From Chloromonas sp. AAM2 (lineage: Eukaryota > Chlorophyta > Chlorophyceae > Chlamydomonadales > Chlamydomonadaceae): DNA of 33,932 nt. The first letter of the stretch is position 1. The number at the start of each line of letters is the position of its first letter. Position numbers and translations under genes: made by a program. The DNA lies in assembly GCA_004335635.1 (NCBI GenBank), contig QAXH01006007.1:1-33932 (forward strand), written 5' to 3'. The notes beneath the pieces are model-generated. The model had not been told where the DNA came from and did no database searches. It saw only the letters and a list, made by a program, of their open reading frames with translations. Of this stretch, positions 9,835 through 20,607 are shown in pieces.

Positions 9835-10796
9835 AAGTCTCACCAGGACAGCCGAGGTTGGTCCCCTCTGTGGTGGTCACTGATTCATGCACGCTAACAC
9901 CACGCACACACATGCTGAAAGTCAGCATCATCATATTTGAACCAAACTGCCTGTGTCGACTTCTGCGGTCCGATCCCTGGTTAGGAAAGCTGACATTTCT
10001 GCATGGATACACATTGGTCGTCTAGCTTGCTGCAAGACAGAACTTCGACCTCGAACACCCTAGAATCGAAAATTTTATTGGGTAATCAATGGCACGTGCA
10101 AAGCAACTGGGTCCACGTTTCATCGTCAAAGACCATGAGCAGTCCAGACAACATGGCTAGCCCATTGCAACCTCACCACACCATCTGTATGTGGCAGTCC
10201 ACCATTCATAGCAGAAAAAGATAAAAAAAAACAATTCTTAGCATGGCATGACGCCAGGACAGGCTGCATTACTTGTATTGTGATCACTCCTCATGTAACG
10301 AGCAAAACAGCAGCAACGCAAGTTTGCCAATAAGCAACATGGAGGTTTGGCATGAATGCCAGAGGATGTCTAGTCAGGCGGTGTGTTGGGCTCTACCCGT
10401 ACATGCCAGCCTTGCAGAAGCCTGGCATGTGCAAATGCCATGAGCCATCCGGTGATACGAATGCATAATCTCTATGCTGCGAAGAAATGTCCGGCACGAC
10501 ATGCCAAACAGGGAGGACAGTGGCAGAGAGGGCATGCACACGTGCACATTGTCACGCACACATGCGCATCATGAGCTCCGTAAGCTTGCCGTCCCGCGGA
10601 GTACAGCTCCTTCTCCACACTTCATTGCTTATTGAATGGCAGAGTGCGTATGTAGGAGTGACGCTCCGGTATGATAGAACAGGCTGTCCTGAGATATCGG
10701 TCTGAGACCCAATCTCACCGCTGGTGGTTGGATTGCTGGGCAGGTGATCCCAGCCCATGCGCCGCCAACGCCCTCATACCCGCGGTGTTGGCCCAC

Positions 10797-13139
10797 TCAT
10801 GGGAACTTCACGTCACACACCACATGCCCCACTTTGCATGAGATAGCAGGCCAAACCGGCAGGCCATGGTCCCATGCGGCCACTGCCACCACCTTACCAT
10901 TCACTCGCCAACGCACAGCACCTGCATGCGCAAGCAGCAAACCCCATGCAGTGACCTGCAACCTGCCGCTCTGGAAGCGCCACTGCTACGTGCTCCTGAA
11001 CACAGGCTTCTAAGGTTTCACTTGTTTGCTTCCCACCCAGGCTTAAGCAGGAGTTGCCCATGAGGGACAGCAGAGAGGTGTGTGCAGGTGGCATGTGTCA
11101 ATCAATAGCAATGGCAACGATCACCTTGCGCTTCAAAGCAGATACCACAAGCAATGGCTTGCAGGTGCACGGTTGCATTGCTGACAGGCACACCATCCCA
11201 CCCATGCGTGGAGTGCGAAGGGTCTGCGTTGTGGCGGAGCTTTGTCGGACTCTGTGCAGCCTTGCCCTGCTCACCCTTTCCCTGCTCGTTGACATCCATC
11301 TCCACAAGTACTGTGTCCCCCTGCCCGTACCGCCCGTCTGTTGACTGCTGCTGCGGGTAGATGAACCCCGCACCTCCTGCACCGCATGTGTGCACAGGTG
11401 CATGAACCCACGCCATACAAGTCAAGTGTCGTTGTTGCCAAGAACGTTTGATGAGGGTGATGCATTGGCTGCCATCAGCAATGTGGGCTGCTACTAGTAA
11501 GGAAGGTCGATTAGCTGCTGAATGCTCAAATAGTCGCTTTTTGCGTTGGACGTGCTGCATGGTGTGCACTCCCTCGTAAGGAAGGTGCAGTAAGCAGTGC
11601 GACTGTAGTGCGAGTGTCAAGTGAGAGACACGACCTGACGTCAGAGTGAGCGTAACGCTTGTAAGGAAGGAAAGACAGGGTGTTTTTTGTGTTCCTGGCA
11701 TTGCGGGTGGTAGTTGGCTACAGCTGCACGACTGCCGCACCCTAGTATTGGTTCGTAATGTCTTCACGCACAGTCACAATGTGAAATGCAGGAGTCTCAC
11801 GACACAGACAGCAACACGTCATTGCAGACCCCACCACACACAGTGACACTGTGCTACCAGGTATCTTGGTACGTCTTACACACATTCCACCGTGTCGTCC
11901 TTTCAAAACAGGAGACAGACGCCATATCAAGCTATGAGGTTGGAGCACACTTGTGCAGGCGTGATGCTGTCCACACGCCCAGGATCCTGCCTACCCGCTG
12001 GTTCCTCCGACCGGCCTACCCAGTGACACGTAGTGTGACATGTCCTCCCGAAAGTTCGGTGTCATGTAGGTGGTGTCTGTCGGGTCGCGGCAGAAGCCCA
12101 AGGCCACGTGGCCCTCCTTGATGGGCATGGACACCTGCAAAGACAACAACCAAGGAGTGCTGGTGCACCTTTGAGCACGTGGCTTTGAGCACATGGAGGG
12201 AGCAACAATCAACGCAGTGCTGGTGGTTGTTTGGAATAGCCTTTCAAACTATGCACCACCACGATGCTGTGCTCTGCGGAGAGCGGATGCCTACGCCATG
12301 GGACGGTGAAGGTTTGCAAGGTGGCCGCTGCTGCTGTGCTGCTTGGGCACTGGGGTCCTGAGTCAACAATACTGGTTCCAAGGGCAACCGGGGAGCGGCT
12401 GGCCGATTCCAATGCTATTGATGCCCATGCACCAAACAGATGCTGATGGCTTGGCCCAGGCAACCTCAACAGGTTGAAAGTGCTGACCTCAAAGGCGTGT
12501 CTTCCAGGACTTGACATCGGCTCTTGCGTGCAGACGGTGCACGGTTCTTCAAACTGCAAATTGCAGAAGCGGTAAGGCTGAATCAGGAGCCAACATGCAC
12601 ATGCTGCAAGTCAGTTGACCCGGGTTACGGTCAGCTATCCCTTGCTTAACCAGAGGCAATGCGGTGTGCATAGTACACACACTTGCTATGTAGGTGGAAT
12701 TCAAGCAGAAACTCCCAGCATGCAACATGGAGCATGGTGTTGACACACAGCAGCCTGGACAGCAATCTGAAGTAGAACCTTGCAAGCCCCGGTCATTCCG
12801 TTGTATGCTCTTCATACTGCTGCAGATTTCCTTGACCACAACCAGAGTCATCCATCCTTCAGCCACTGAAAATGATTTCACTCAAACCCGATGCATCAGA
12901 ACAGATGCATGTGCCTGTCTGTGTTGTCTGTGTATGTGTGGAGGGTGTAGGTACGTCTGCGTCTGTCCTTTTCCGTACATTGACCAGCCCTCTTCTGCGT
13001 TCCATCATCACCTGCTTTGTGAAGACAATTTGAGCCTGTTTGGGTCCGCTTGAAGTGGCATTGATGCCCACAATGCTCTTCGCCCTGTTCATGAACGCCA
13101 TCATGGGACTGGACGCTGCAAGTGCCTTTGCGGCAGCAC
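10797..13139 (-). CDS. SPRY-domain protein (5' end unresolved)
   Basis: Exons 13139-13012, 12553-12488, 12134-12020, 11376-11275 and 10921-10797 join in phase and end in TGA, giving 178 residues. The product has the strand order of a SPRY domain. It reads SGPKQAQIVFTKQ, SPGRHAFEVSMPIKEGHVAL and GFCRD. These are followed by GRYGQGDTVLVEMDVNEQGK, AVRWRVNGKVVAV and LPVWPAISCKVGHVVCDV. The YG-x-GDTV-x-VE-x-D segment and the R-x-x-x-NG turn are SPRY hallmarks. SPRY domains bind peptides in adaptor proteins, ubiquitin-ligase receptors and chromatin complexes; no partner domain is visible here. A CTVC pair occurs before the core. The first exon begins in phase 1 with a weak pyrimidine tract, so an upstream exon is expected; one candidate is 14200-14082. 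Otherwise translation could start at the MMAFMNRAKS methionines. Confidence 0.75.
11638..11662 (+). repeat. Dispersed repeat pair R6, copy 1
   Basis: gtcagagtgagcgtaacgct followed by tg occurs here and at 19293-19314. Confidence 0.75.
12254..12325 (+). repeat. Dispersed repeat pair R5, copy 2
   Basis: Near-identical to 8141-8215 over about 45 bases. It lies inside the SPRY gene intron between exons 12553-12488 and 12134-12020. Confidence 0.75.
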
Positions 13140-14081
13140 CTGTTTGTTTGAGCACCCTGTATAGCGTCTTAAATTCTATGCGTTAAGGGCTGGCAGGGAT
13201 GTTTGCTTGCAGGGCCGATGGATCAGTTGACCGCCGAGAAGAGTGACCTACCACCGGCTCAGTGACCACCAGTGCGACCGACAGACCGACATCAAGGCAA
13301 GTCAAGTAGACAGTCAAGTAGATGTAGCCAAGTACGTGTAACCAAGTCACTCGGTGTCATGAACGTGAGTGTGCAGCACTGGGGTGCAATTCCCCTTGCA
13401 CCTAAGCTGTACCCTGACGGTACTCTGAGAGTAGATGGTGCGTTTGAATGTACCAATCGCTTTCCTCAGCATTGCCGACGAGCAGAGTGCCAGATCGGCG
13501 TGCCGTGGTAGGTGGCTGAGGTCTGACAAACAGAGGACGTATTCCTGCCAAGTAGATTGACAGCTTGACGATTACCAGTATGCTACAAACACCATGGTTG
13601 AGTGTTTGGACAAGATGCTGCAGCCAGCTCGAGGCACGCGTGGTAAAAGCGCTAAGAATTGGCTTACACAGCGGGTTGGAGTGATAATCAGTCAGCAAAC
13701 AATCACAAACGCAATGAGCGTGGCTGTGCTCAGCTTCTGCACACACCTTCTGCACCAAAGCTACACCGAGGGCACTCAATAGCACATACAACACTGCAGC
13801 TCAGTGCAGCAATTCCAGCACTGGCTCCAGTGCTAGTTCCAGTGCACAAGACACGCTCACGTGAAGGTAGGGTATCCAGCCCGCTGAACAATCATGTGCA
13901 CATGGTCAGAGGGAATCAAATCCATCTGACTATGACTAACAATAGAAGGGGGTTGTAATAGCGATGTGCTGCTGCCACACCGCTGTCCCATGCACAGCAC
14001 AGACTTACCACCCCGAGCCGCAAATCACGCTACTCACAGGACAACTGCTGGCAGATGTTGCATGTCAGTACGAGCACACAC

Positions 14082-14200
14082 CTTGCAACAGATTTGCATT
14101 GCCAAGCACCACAACGCAGACACCAGCTGTTGCTTTGGTGCGTTGGGAAACTGCCCGCATGCCCAGATATCTGCCCTTCTCAAAGAATGTAAAAGCGGTT
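14082..14200 (-). CDS. Candidate upstream exon, possibly of the SPRY gene
   Basis: Open on the minus strand between a gcaag acceptor and a gtgtgt donor. It reads TAFTFFEKGRYLGMRAVSQR and then TKATAGVCVVVLGNANLLQ. It ends in phase 1, which matches the phase-1 start of the SPRY exon at 13139. The acceptor lacks a strong pyrimidine tract and the sequence is not recognised, so it stays tentative. Confidence 0.25.
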
Positions 14201-15288
14201 CTTGCCACAAGCAATTGTAAATATACCAGTAAACCTTGGTGGCTCCAGCTTCTATTTGCCGGGTATTGTGAGTGGCACGTGCCACGTGCCAAACCTGTCT
14301 GGAGGTGCCCGGGCAGCCACGCATGTTGGGCGTGTACGTTGGCCTACACAAAAAGCGACGCCCCAGGAGACAAAAGGCGGGCATCCTTGCGAAATGCGCT
14401 AGCGATTCGGGTGCAGCAAGGGGCAAGTCCAACACTGCTGCAACCCGGCTTCAACTTCCTACTGCGTAGTAGTAGGTTCTACATTTGCCATGGCAGCCCA
14501 ACGTCAGAGGGTCATTTTATGTGTCTACAATTCTGCGCAGTGCCTTCAGTTGGACCTCTCTCGCGTAATCAGATGAAATCTCATCAATAAACAAGTGAAG
14601 GGGATTATGAGCCACTGAGGGGGTGATTGTGGCTGCGGTTACGTCCCAGAACCAAACAATTGATTGGCTCTTGTTTGACAAGTAGGTATGGTCGGGTGGC
14701 TTGCATGATAAGAGGGGTAACAGTGCACCCTTGTCCGACGAGCTGACTCTGTCTCCCGCTTGACTGTGTCTCCCGATATTGGTGGTCAACAGACCCACCA
14801 TGGGGTGCAATTCCCCTTGCAGCTTAACCCTATATGTAGTAGAGGCTTGAAAAGCTACAACAAGTCTTGCAAGCCAAGTCAGTCTGTGTGATCGGTTGAG
14901 CATGCTGCCTCAGCGCAGCTATGCGTCCATTCTGTTCTCTTCTTGCTCTTTGACATCTTGTCCATCGCGCAAGCCCCAGGCCGTGTCAAGACCCAGCAGT
15001 GGTGTGCTTGGCCCAGTCTCTGTATGTTGGAATAATCCATGTCGTATACATCTCCTTGACACCTACATTTCGTGGACCGGATCCTCGTGCCTCCGGTACA
15101 GATGTGGAGCTGTGGAGCTGCCAAGCCTGGCTGGTGCAGCCCTTGCCTACATGTCTGTCGGCAAGCTGCAGGATGTGGTGCTTTGAGACCTTGAGGCTTC
15201 ATGCCCATCAACCTCCTGCACAGTGCGGCCTGTGACTGCCTCAGCGTCACCTGTGGCTGCCTCAGCGTCACCTGTGGCTGCCTCAGCG
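14201..15288. other. Intergenic stretch
   Basis: Lies between the tentative upstream SPRY exon and the stop of the lipocalin-like gene. It holds the partial repeat R4 copy C and a 21-bp tandem array at its right end. A plus-strand open frame at 13964-14590 reaches 208 codons but shows no family motif. Confidence 0.5.
14758..14840 (+). repeat. Dispersed repeat R4, partial copy C
   Basis: Carries gcttgactgtgtctcccgat, attggtgg, ccatggggtgcaattcccct and taaccctata, matching the 3' half of copies A and B. A minimal echo (ggggtgcaattccccttg) occurs at 13381-13398. Confidence 0.75.
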
Positions 15289-15292
15289 TCAC
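15230..15292 (+). repeat. 21-bp tandem repeat spanning the lipocalin-like gene stop codon
   Basis: Three copies of ctgtggctgcctcagcgtca+c; the last unit contains the minus-strand TGA stop (15291-15289). Each 21-base unit equals seven codons and carries two TGA codons in the reading frame. Confidence 0.9.
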
Positions 15293-18200
15293 CGCTTGCG
15301 CCGGTAGATGATGGTGTACGTGTGCTTGCGCGAGCCCACGGACAGGTGCGAGGTCACATGCAACTCATTGTCATTCTCAAGCCTGCAAACAAAGAGCAGG
15401 GGGAGCATTGGATTGCAGGCGCAGGCATTTCACCGTGTCCACATGCTGTGCAGCCCATCCAACATCAGGGTGTCTCATTGCAGGCCCGGACAGCCAATAA
15501 TCCACGGCTTGACCACCAGCGGGGTAGCTGTGGTGGCCCAGGCCGCATGATGCATGACTCCTGGCTGACCGCCAGGACCAGGGCACGGCAACACATGGAG
15601 TGCAAGGTCAGCAGAGTGCATAAAGAAGCACCGACGGGAGAACGTTGCCGTGCAAGGTGCTTCGCTAGACATATGTAATGGACGCAATCCGTTACAGAGC
15701 CTGCGGGCTAGAAATGCATGCAGCGAAATGATGTGGGGAAGAAAGCACTTGCACCTGGTTTCGTGGCCTTGATCAGAGCGCACACCACTACAGAAGGGAT
15801 GGCCCACCATCACAGAGGCTCACTTTTCAACAGTTCCTGCTGTGTTTCACACACAAGTGCCTCCTACTTCGTGCGTAGATAGAATCCGGGCCACCAGAAA
15901 CGGATTCTCGGGCTTTACCTGAACTCGTCGTATCCTCGACCTGCGAAGGGCTGCTGCCATTCCAGGTCCAGCCGTAGACCTCCGTCCGGCAGCACACTGG
16001 CCACGCCCACATGCTTGCCTGAACAGAAAACCACCAAGGACACACACACACAACATTGCCCTTACAACAATGCCCTTACACATACCAAACACATGTACAC
16101 ATGTGCCGCCATTTACCACCATGAATCGTATTCAACATGCACACGCTGGCTGACTTTGCCACCCAGCACGCTCCATGCAGCAGCTGGTGGCTCTGGTGTG
16201 CTGTCTGCTCACCTCTCCGCAGGTCCCTCCTGTTCCATGTGGCCGCCTGCCCGTTCAGCTGGTACCGCTCCCGCACCTGCAGCAATCAGTGAGTTGGCAG
16301 CACTGTGCCACAAAGGTGCCGCTGGCCAGTGGAACACACAAGCCAGGCAGCGCTGCGGGGAGGCAAGGATGGAGAGACATTGAGCAGTGCTGATAACAGC
16401 GAGAGCTTGCAACAGCTTTCCCACAACAGGCTGCAGCAATCGCACTGCCCCTGATGCGCTGCCCCGATATACACCAGTTCCCAACGCACCTTGAACCAGG
16501 AGACTACGCTGAACACTGCCATCTCCAGCACCATCGGACCGGGCGGAGCTTCTGCAGGCTCCTGTTCCGCTTCCGCCCCGCCCCCTTCAGCAGCCGCTGC
16601 ATCGTCCGCTGCAGCAGGCTCATCTGCTGTTGTTGGTGCTGGTGCTTGTGTTCCCTCCATCAGCCTGAGCTCCACCCCCTTGACCAGGCTCACTGCCAGC
16701 CGCACCACTCCGTTGAGACTCATGATGTCACATGCCGTGTGCATGGGGTCGCTTGCACGGCCGTCCTGCACACACCGGCACTAGGGCATGTCAGCCGGTC
16801 AGGCACTGTAATGCAAGCCACGGACATCGAGAGTGCACAGACCATGACAGCTGCCTGAAGTGTGCAGTGTCTATTGTGAAAATGAACATGTGCCGCTGGT
16901 GAGTGGCTGGACAGCACTGCGTGATCTTGATTCACCGTTCAGCAAAACCAGCTTTGTAGTAGTCCTCAGAATTTGACCTCGAGATTCCACCAAAAACCCG
17001 AGGTTCGTAAAACCGATTCTCAAAGGTGGCAAAAAACCAGGTTCGTAGACCTGTTGAGTCATAACACTGCCTGCCTGGCAGCTCAAGCTTTAGGTACCAT
17101 GTACAGGCAAACCCTGTAATACTGGTGCACACCTAGTGCTAAAACCTGTGCTGGCTCAAGATCAGTGGTTTTTGATGACATTCCGACTGCGAAACTGTGC
17201 AAAAAATAACTCGAGGTTCGTAAGAGCAAGAACCTCAAACAGCCAAAAACCTGATTCGTAACTGTTTTTTCAACATCAGGTTCCGAATCCGCTGAATGAT
17301 ACGGTATTTTATTGATTTCGATGTGAAAAGCAATAATAAATATGAGCCATAAACGCGGTATGAATCATATTCCAGCATAGTATCTCACCTTTAGCCATGT
17401 GCCCACCAAGCGTTGGTCGACCCGTGCAGGCGGCACAGCCACAACGCCCGCCTGCGCTGCCCTGGCCTGTGAGCCGGGCCCATCCTGCCCCACCTCCGCA
17501 ACCGCACGCCGCGCCTACAACACACTAGCAATGCGAATCTGGTGTGCTTGTGATGGTGACCTGTGCGTGTGGTGCAAGCCTGCAATGTGCTGTACGGATG
17601 GCAGTGTCACTGGCGGGCAAATATAACTAATGACCACACGTCAAGCCACCTGGAGCATGGAGATTAGTGCATTTTGCTGACTCTTGGGCTTGCACAGACC
17701 GCTGAGAAAACAGGCTTTCAGGCAGCCAGGGTCGGCAGAAGGTCAGATGCATGGTCTAGGCCGTTCAGGCCAGTATCTGCTGTTGACCCTGACCGCACCC
17801 GCGATTGTCGTCTCCTGCCCTGGACCATGTGCAGCATGGGAGCCAGCAGCGTGAGCACTATCAACGCACTGAGGAGAGCCACCACGTCCCAGGCCTGCCT
17901 TTGCAGTCCTAAGCCGATGGCTATGGCCAGTCCAAGGATGATTATGATCTGGTCCCATGATAAACAACTGTCTCTGAACCTGCTCCTCCTGGATTGAACT
18001 GGGTGCTCCTCAGTGACAGTGCCAAGCATAGGAGCCCTGCTCGCATCTCCCGTATACTGCAGAATAGCAAGGAAAACGCAGAAAGAGCTCAAGCAGCTGT
18101 CTGTTGTGAGCCTGCTTCCAAGGCTTCAGACCGCCTGTCGCCTTCTCAACAGTACTTACAGCCCTGATGGTAATATGTAACATGCAGGCTCGGCCATCTG

Positions 18201-18598
18201 GCATCTGTGTAGGGCTCTAGTAGGCGGCTGGAGTGGCTGTGCGTGCAGGGTGGGTATCAGTAACCCTAGGTGATTTGGGCAAACGCAGCTGGGTCCGTCA
18301 TGCAAACGACCTTGCAGTAAACTGAAAGCTCCATGCTATTCGTTGTTGTACAATTACGCAGGCCAACACGGAGTGGCGATAAACTGAGAACATGCCAGAA
18401 GTTCACAGCAGATGGAAACCCTAATCCGCTTGCACATTCGTACACATTACTCACATTAGCAGAGGCAGTAGTCGTGAAGCTGGCCTGTGAGCGGTCATCC
18501 ACAGAGTATCCATCGTCATCCCGTCGTCTCTTTCTGCGACGAGCCAACAGCAGTAATCCTGCAGCTAACGCTGCTGCAGGCAAAGCCGATCTGCTCAT
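15289..18598 (-). CDS. Membrane-anchored lipocalin-like protein (preferred 7-exon model, 353 residues)
   Basis: Exons 18598-18455, 18056-17799, 17514-17389, 16765-16490, 16276-16213, 16018-15919 and 15382-15289 are all phase-consistent. The N-terminus MSRSALPAAALAAGLLLLAR is one short span followed by a basic cluster (RRRKRRR). Two further hydrophobic stretches follow (QIIIILGLAIAIGLGL and VVALLSALIVLTLLAP). From about residue 170 comes a lipocalin/fatty-acid-binding-type barrel: LVGTWLKDGRASDPM, VRERYQLNG, NRRDLRRGKHVGVA, LRLDLEWQQPFAGRGYDEF, and a last strand KHTYTIIYRRKR. Such barrels usually carry a lipid or other hydrophobic ligand. An Ala/Glu-rich insert of about 40 residues (215-253) sits between barrel strands. 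If intron 2 is not spliced at 17799, exon 2 reads on to a TGA at 17718 and gives a separate 160-residue membrane protein. The barrel would then need its own start; the only nearby ATG (17657) gives a poor first exon, so fusion is preferred. Ligand and location are unknown. Confidence 0.65.
16940..17385 (-). repeat. AT-rich intron with repeated GAGGTTCGTAA-like motifs
   Basis: The 623-base intron between lipocalin-like exons 17514-17389 and 16765-16490 carries gaggttcgtaa at about 17000 and 17212, and variants aggttcgtag and ctgattcgtaa nearby. Its right end is much more AT-rich than its surroundings. Confidence 0.6.
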
Positions 18599-18819
18599 CT
18601 CGTTCACAAACTGGTTTGTAAAGCAGATCAAGGAGCTACTCTGCTTCTTCCGAGATCATTCATCCGCTCCGAAACACGTAGGTTCCGAAACTGCTGGTAC
18701 TTGTCCCCACCCACAGCCCTCCCTGGTATGCGACATATACCGGGCTTGGGTTAGGCCGCAGGAGCTGGGGCGACATCAGCTTCAGCTGCAGGGACCTGAG
18801 CTAGGGCTGGGGAAAAACA

Positions 18820-18839
18820 GTTTGCCAGTTCTGGGACAA
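18820..18839 (-). repeat. 20-base motif R3, copy 3 (reverse orientation)
   Basis: Exact reverse complement of TTGTCCCAGAACTGGCAAAC. The following bases (ttcctggg) resemble those after the copy at 20931 (tttctggg). Confidence 0.85.
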
Positions 18840-19292
18840 TTCCTGGGTCATGCACTTGGATGTGTTGATCTTTTCCAATGACAGGGAATGGTTGTCTTAA
18901 GGCCGTCGTCTGTATGCCTGTTGTGTGGGTGGTGTTTGTCAGAGGTGGGCACCCGACTGGTAACAAGCAGAGCCAGCAGATGCACACAAGGCAACAGGCG
19001 GCGTCCTGCCCCATGCACTTGCACATATCGCAAGCATATGCTCAAGTACATGACTAGATAAACTCTTTAAACAGAGAATCGGAAAAAGAAGATGTGTTAT
19101 CACCACCACGCTAACCAAACCTCAGCTACCTCTGACCACTGTCTTCTGCAGTGGTGCACCAGTACACGGTCAAACATGACCTGAATACTCATGAAAGCTT
19201 GCATAGATTTCGACAGCAGAGTGAAACTGTTTCTTGTGATATGACTGTAGTGCAGTGTGATACGATACGACAGAGTCCACGACACGGTATGA

Positions 19293-19314
19293 TGTCAGAG
19301 TGAGCGTAACGCTT
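19293..19314 (+). repeat. Dispersed repeat pair R6, copy 2
   Basis: Shares gtcagagtgagcgtaacgct and tg with 11639-11660. Confidence 0.75.
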
Positions 19315-19337
19315 GCGTGTGACCTGTCAAACTCTTC

Positions 19338-19474
19338 TTACTTCTGGCATTGTTCCTTGCCTGGTTCTTCCTCTTTGTCCGGCGGTCTGTCCTGCGTTGG
19401 ATGGGCATTGGTAAGTATGTTTCTGCAAAGCTCACCACATGGCAGCTCATGTTGCAGCTGCATGACCTCCTTCC
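19338..19474 (-). CDS. Candidate last exon of an unidentified minus-strand gene
   Basis: Follows a ggttacag acceptor in phase 1 and ends in TAA after 44 codons. It reads KEVMQLQHELPCGELCRNIL and then a charged tail with DRPPDKEEEPGKEQCQK. Composition looks coding, but no family is recognised. The opposite strand of the same bases reads like a hydrophobic helix, which I take as the antisense shadow. Confidence 0.3.
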
Positions 19475-19837
19475 CTGTAACCAGCCGTGTACATGCAAAA
19501 AAGACCAGCCATGTGCACGAAATGTAAGTGGCATGAGATATAGTCGGCCGCTGCACATGCTAGCGCATGTGGTCTGCGCCTGCCAGCGTAAGGTTGCGTC
19601 CCACATGCACCAGACATCTGTCACAGATATCCGTCACACCTCATACTCAGCACACCTGCTGCACCTGACTGCACCACCTTCCTATGCCCTGGTAGGGACA
19701 CTCGTTACAACTGAAGGTTCACAACCTAGTTGTTGTCACCATAACCATATTCCCACTAACTCTGTAGGTGGTTTCCGCACGAACTTCACACATGAGTGCA
19801 CTCATTCAATTAATAGCTTGTCTTGTTGCTGATACAG

Positions 19838-19971
19838 AGAGGAGGTGCATGGCCTTGGCCAGGCTCCAGTCTGACGCACAGGAGACGCAGCTACACTGGG
19901 AGCTGAAGTTGACATCACAGGGAGGTGTGCTGGTCAATTACAATGACTATACGCTACCGCTGGTTTCATAA
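19838..19971 (+). CDS. Candidate last exon of an unidentified plus-strand gene
   Basis: Follows a gctgatacag acceptor in phase 1 and ends in TAA after 43 codons. It reads MALARLQSDAQETQLHWELK and then LTSQGGVLVNYNDYTLPLVS. The sequence looks coding, but no upstream exon was found that joins it cleanly. Confidence 0.25.
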
Positions 19972-20024
19972 TTAGAAGGAGTTGCTGCATTGCCTTTCAA
20001 TCGCAACAAAAGCAAAAAGCTTAC

Positions 20025-20110
20025 TTCTGTTTGTAGAGAGGCATCAATGACCAATAACATTGCAAAGCGTCTGGCAGCCAGAAGCTCAGTGGTAATGGCT
20101 CTGTAATCTT
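20025..20110 (-). CDS. Candidate internal exon of an unidentified minus-strand gene
   Basis: Bounded by a ccctgccag acceptor (phase 1) and a gtaagc donor (phase 0). The 28 codons read DYRAITTELLAARRFAMLLV then IDASLQTE. It lies upstream of the candidate exon at 19474-19338 on the same strand, but their phases do not match, so at least one more exon would be needed. Confidence 0.3.
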
Positions 20111-20297
20111 CTGGCAGGGTATCCGGCAACGGTCATATGTGGGACATGCAACAAACAATGATAAGGTGTCACGTCGCCTTCCAATTCTGCGTTAAGATTA
20201 TTCCAGTGAGGTGATGGTGTGGTGCAGACACTCTGCGTCTTGCTAAGCAACCGCTCAACAAGCGTTTAGACAAAGGTTTGGTGCATGAGATTCTATC

Positions 20298-20334
20298 CGT
20301 CTAGTCAATCGTTCTTCGTCTAGTCAATCGTTCT
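20298..20334 (+). repeat. 18-base direct repeat
   Basis: cgtctagtcaatcgttct occurs twice, separated by one base. Confidence 0.85.
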
Positions 20335-20607
20335 ATTCTCTAACATGAATCACCGGTGAATGTGAGGGCAGAGCCTGATGGCACACAGGCCCACTCACAT
20401 GCTGAGTTTGCGCCGCCAAACGTGACTGGAAGTGCTGCAAGTTTGCAGACTGGTACACATGACAGCGCACAAGTTCATCTCACGTACGTGCACACTCATG
20501 TGTTTAAACCCAGCGCAACCGGTCTCAAGCTCTGTGCATCTCGCAACATGATGCCATTGCCGATGCATCTTTGAATGCCCTGATTGCCCCAATATGCATG
20601 GTTCCAA

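Larger units (their letters stand above)
7527..10796. other. Repeat-rich stretch without a convincing host gene
   Basis: Lies upstream of the 119-residue protein gene and downstream of the SPRY gene stop. It contains a 40-bp tandem duplication, repeat R1 copy 3, one member of a repeat shared with 12254-12325, and a transposon-like fragment with its 3' repeat. Several open frames of 60-190 codons are present, but none shows a family motif or consistent splice sites. Confidence 0.5.
18599..20607. other. Stretch between the lipocalin-like and USP genes, only tentative exons
   Basis: Contains one R3 motif, the second R6 copy, an 18-base direct repeat near 20298-20334 and splice-bounded open segments on both strands, listed separately. 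The segments do not assemble into one phase-consistent gene. A further possible minus exon at about 19245-19180 reads SYHKKQFHSAVEIYASFHEY. Confidence 0.4.

Noticed and set aside
13964..14590. 208-codon open frame on the plus strand
   Set aside because: Composition is non-coding in character, no motif is recognised and no splice or start context supports it.
17718..18056. Separate 160-residue membrane protein gene as the main model
   Set aside because: It would leave the lipocalin-like exons without a credible start; it is kept only as an alternative splice outcome.
19323..19411. Hydrophobic helix-like plus-strand segment before a perfect gtaagt donor
   Set aside because: An in-frame TGA lies just upstream with no AG acceptor or ATG between. 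It is probably the antisense shadow of the charged minus-strand segment.
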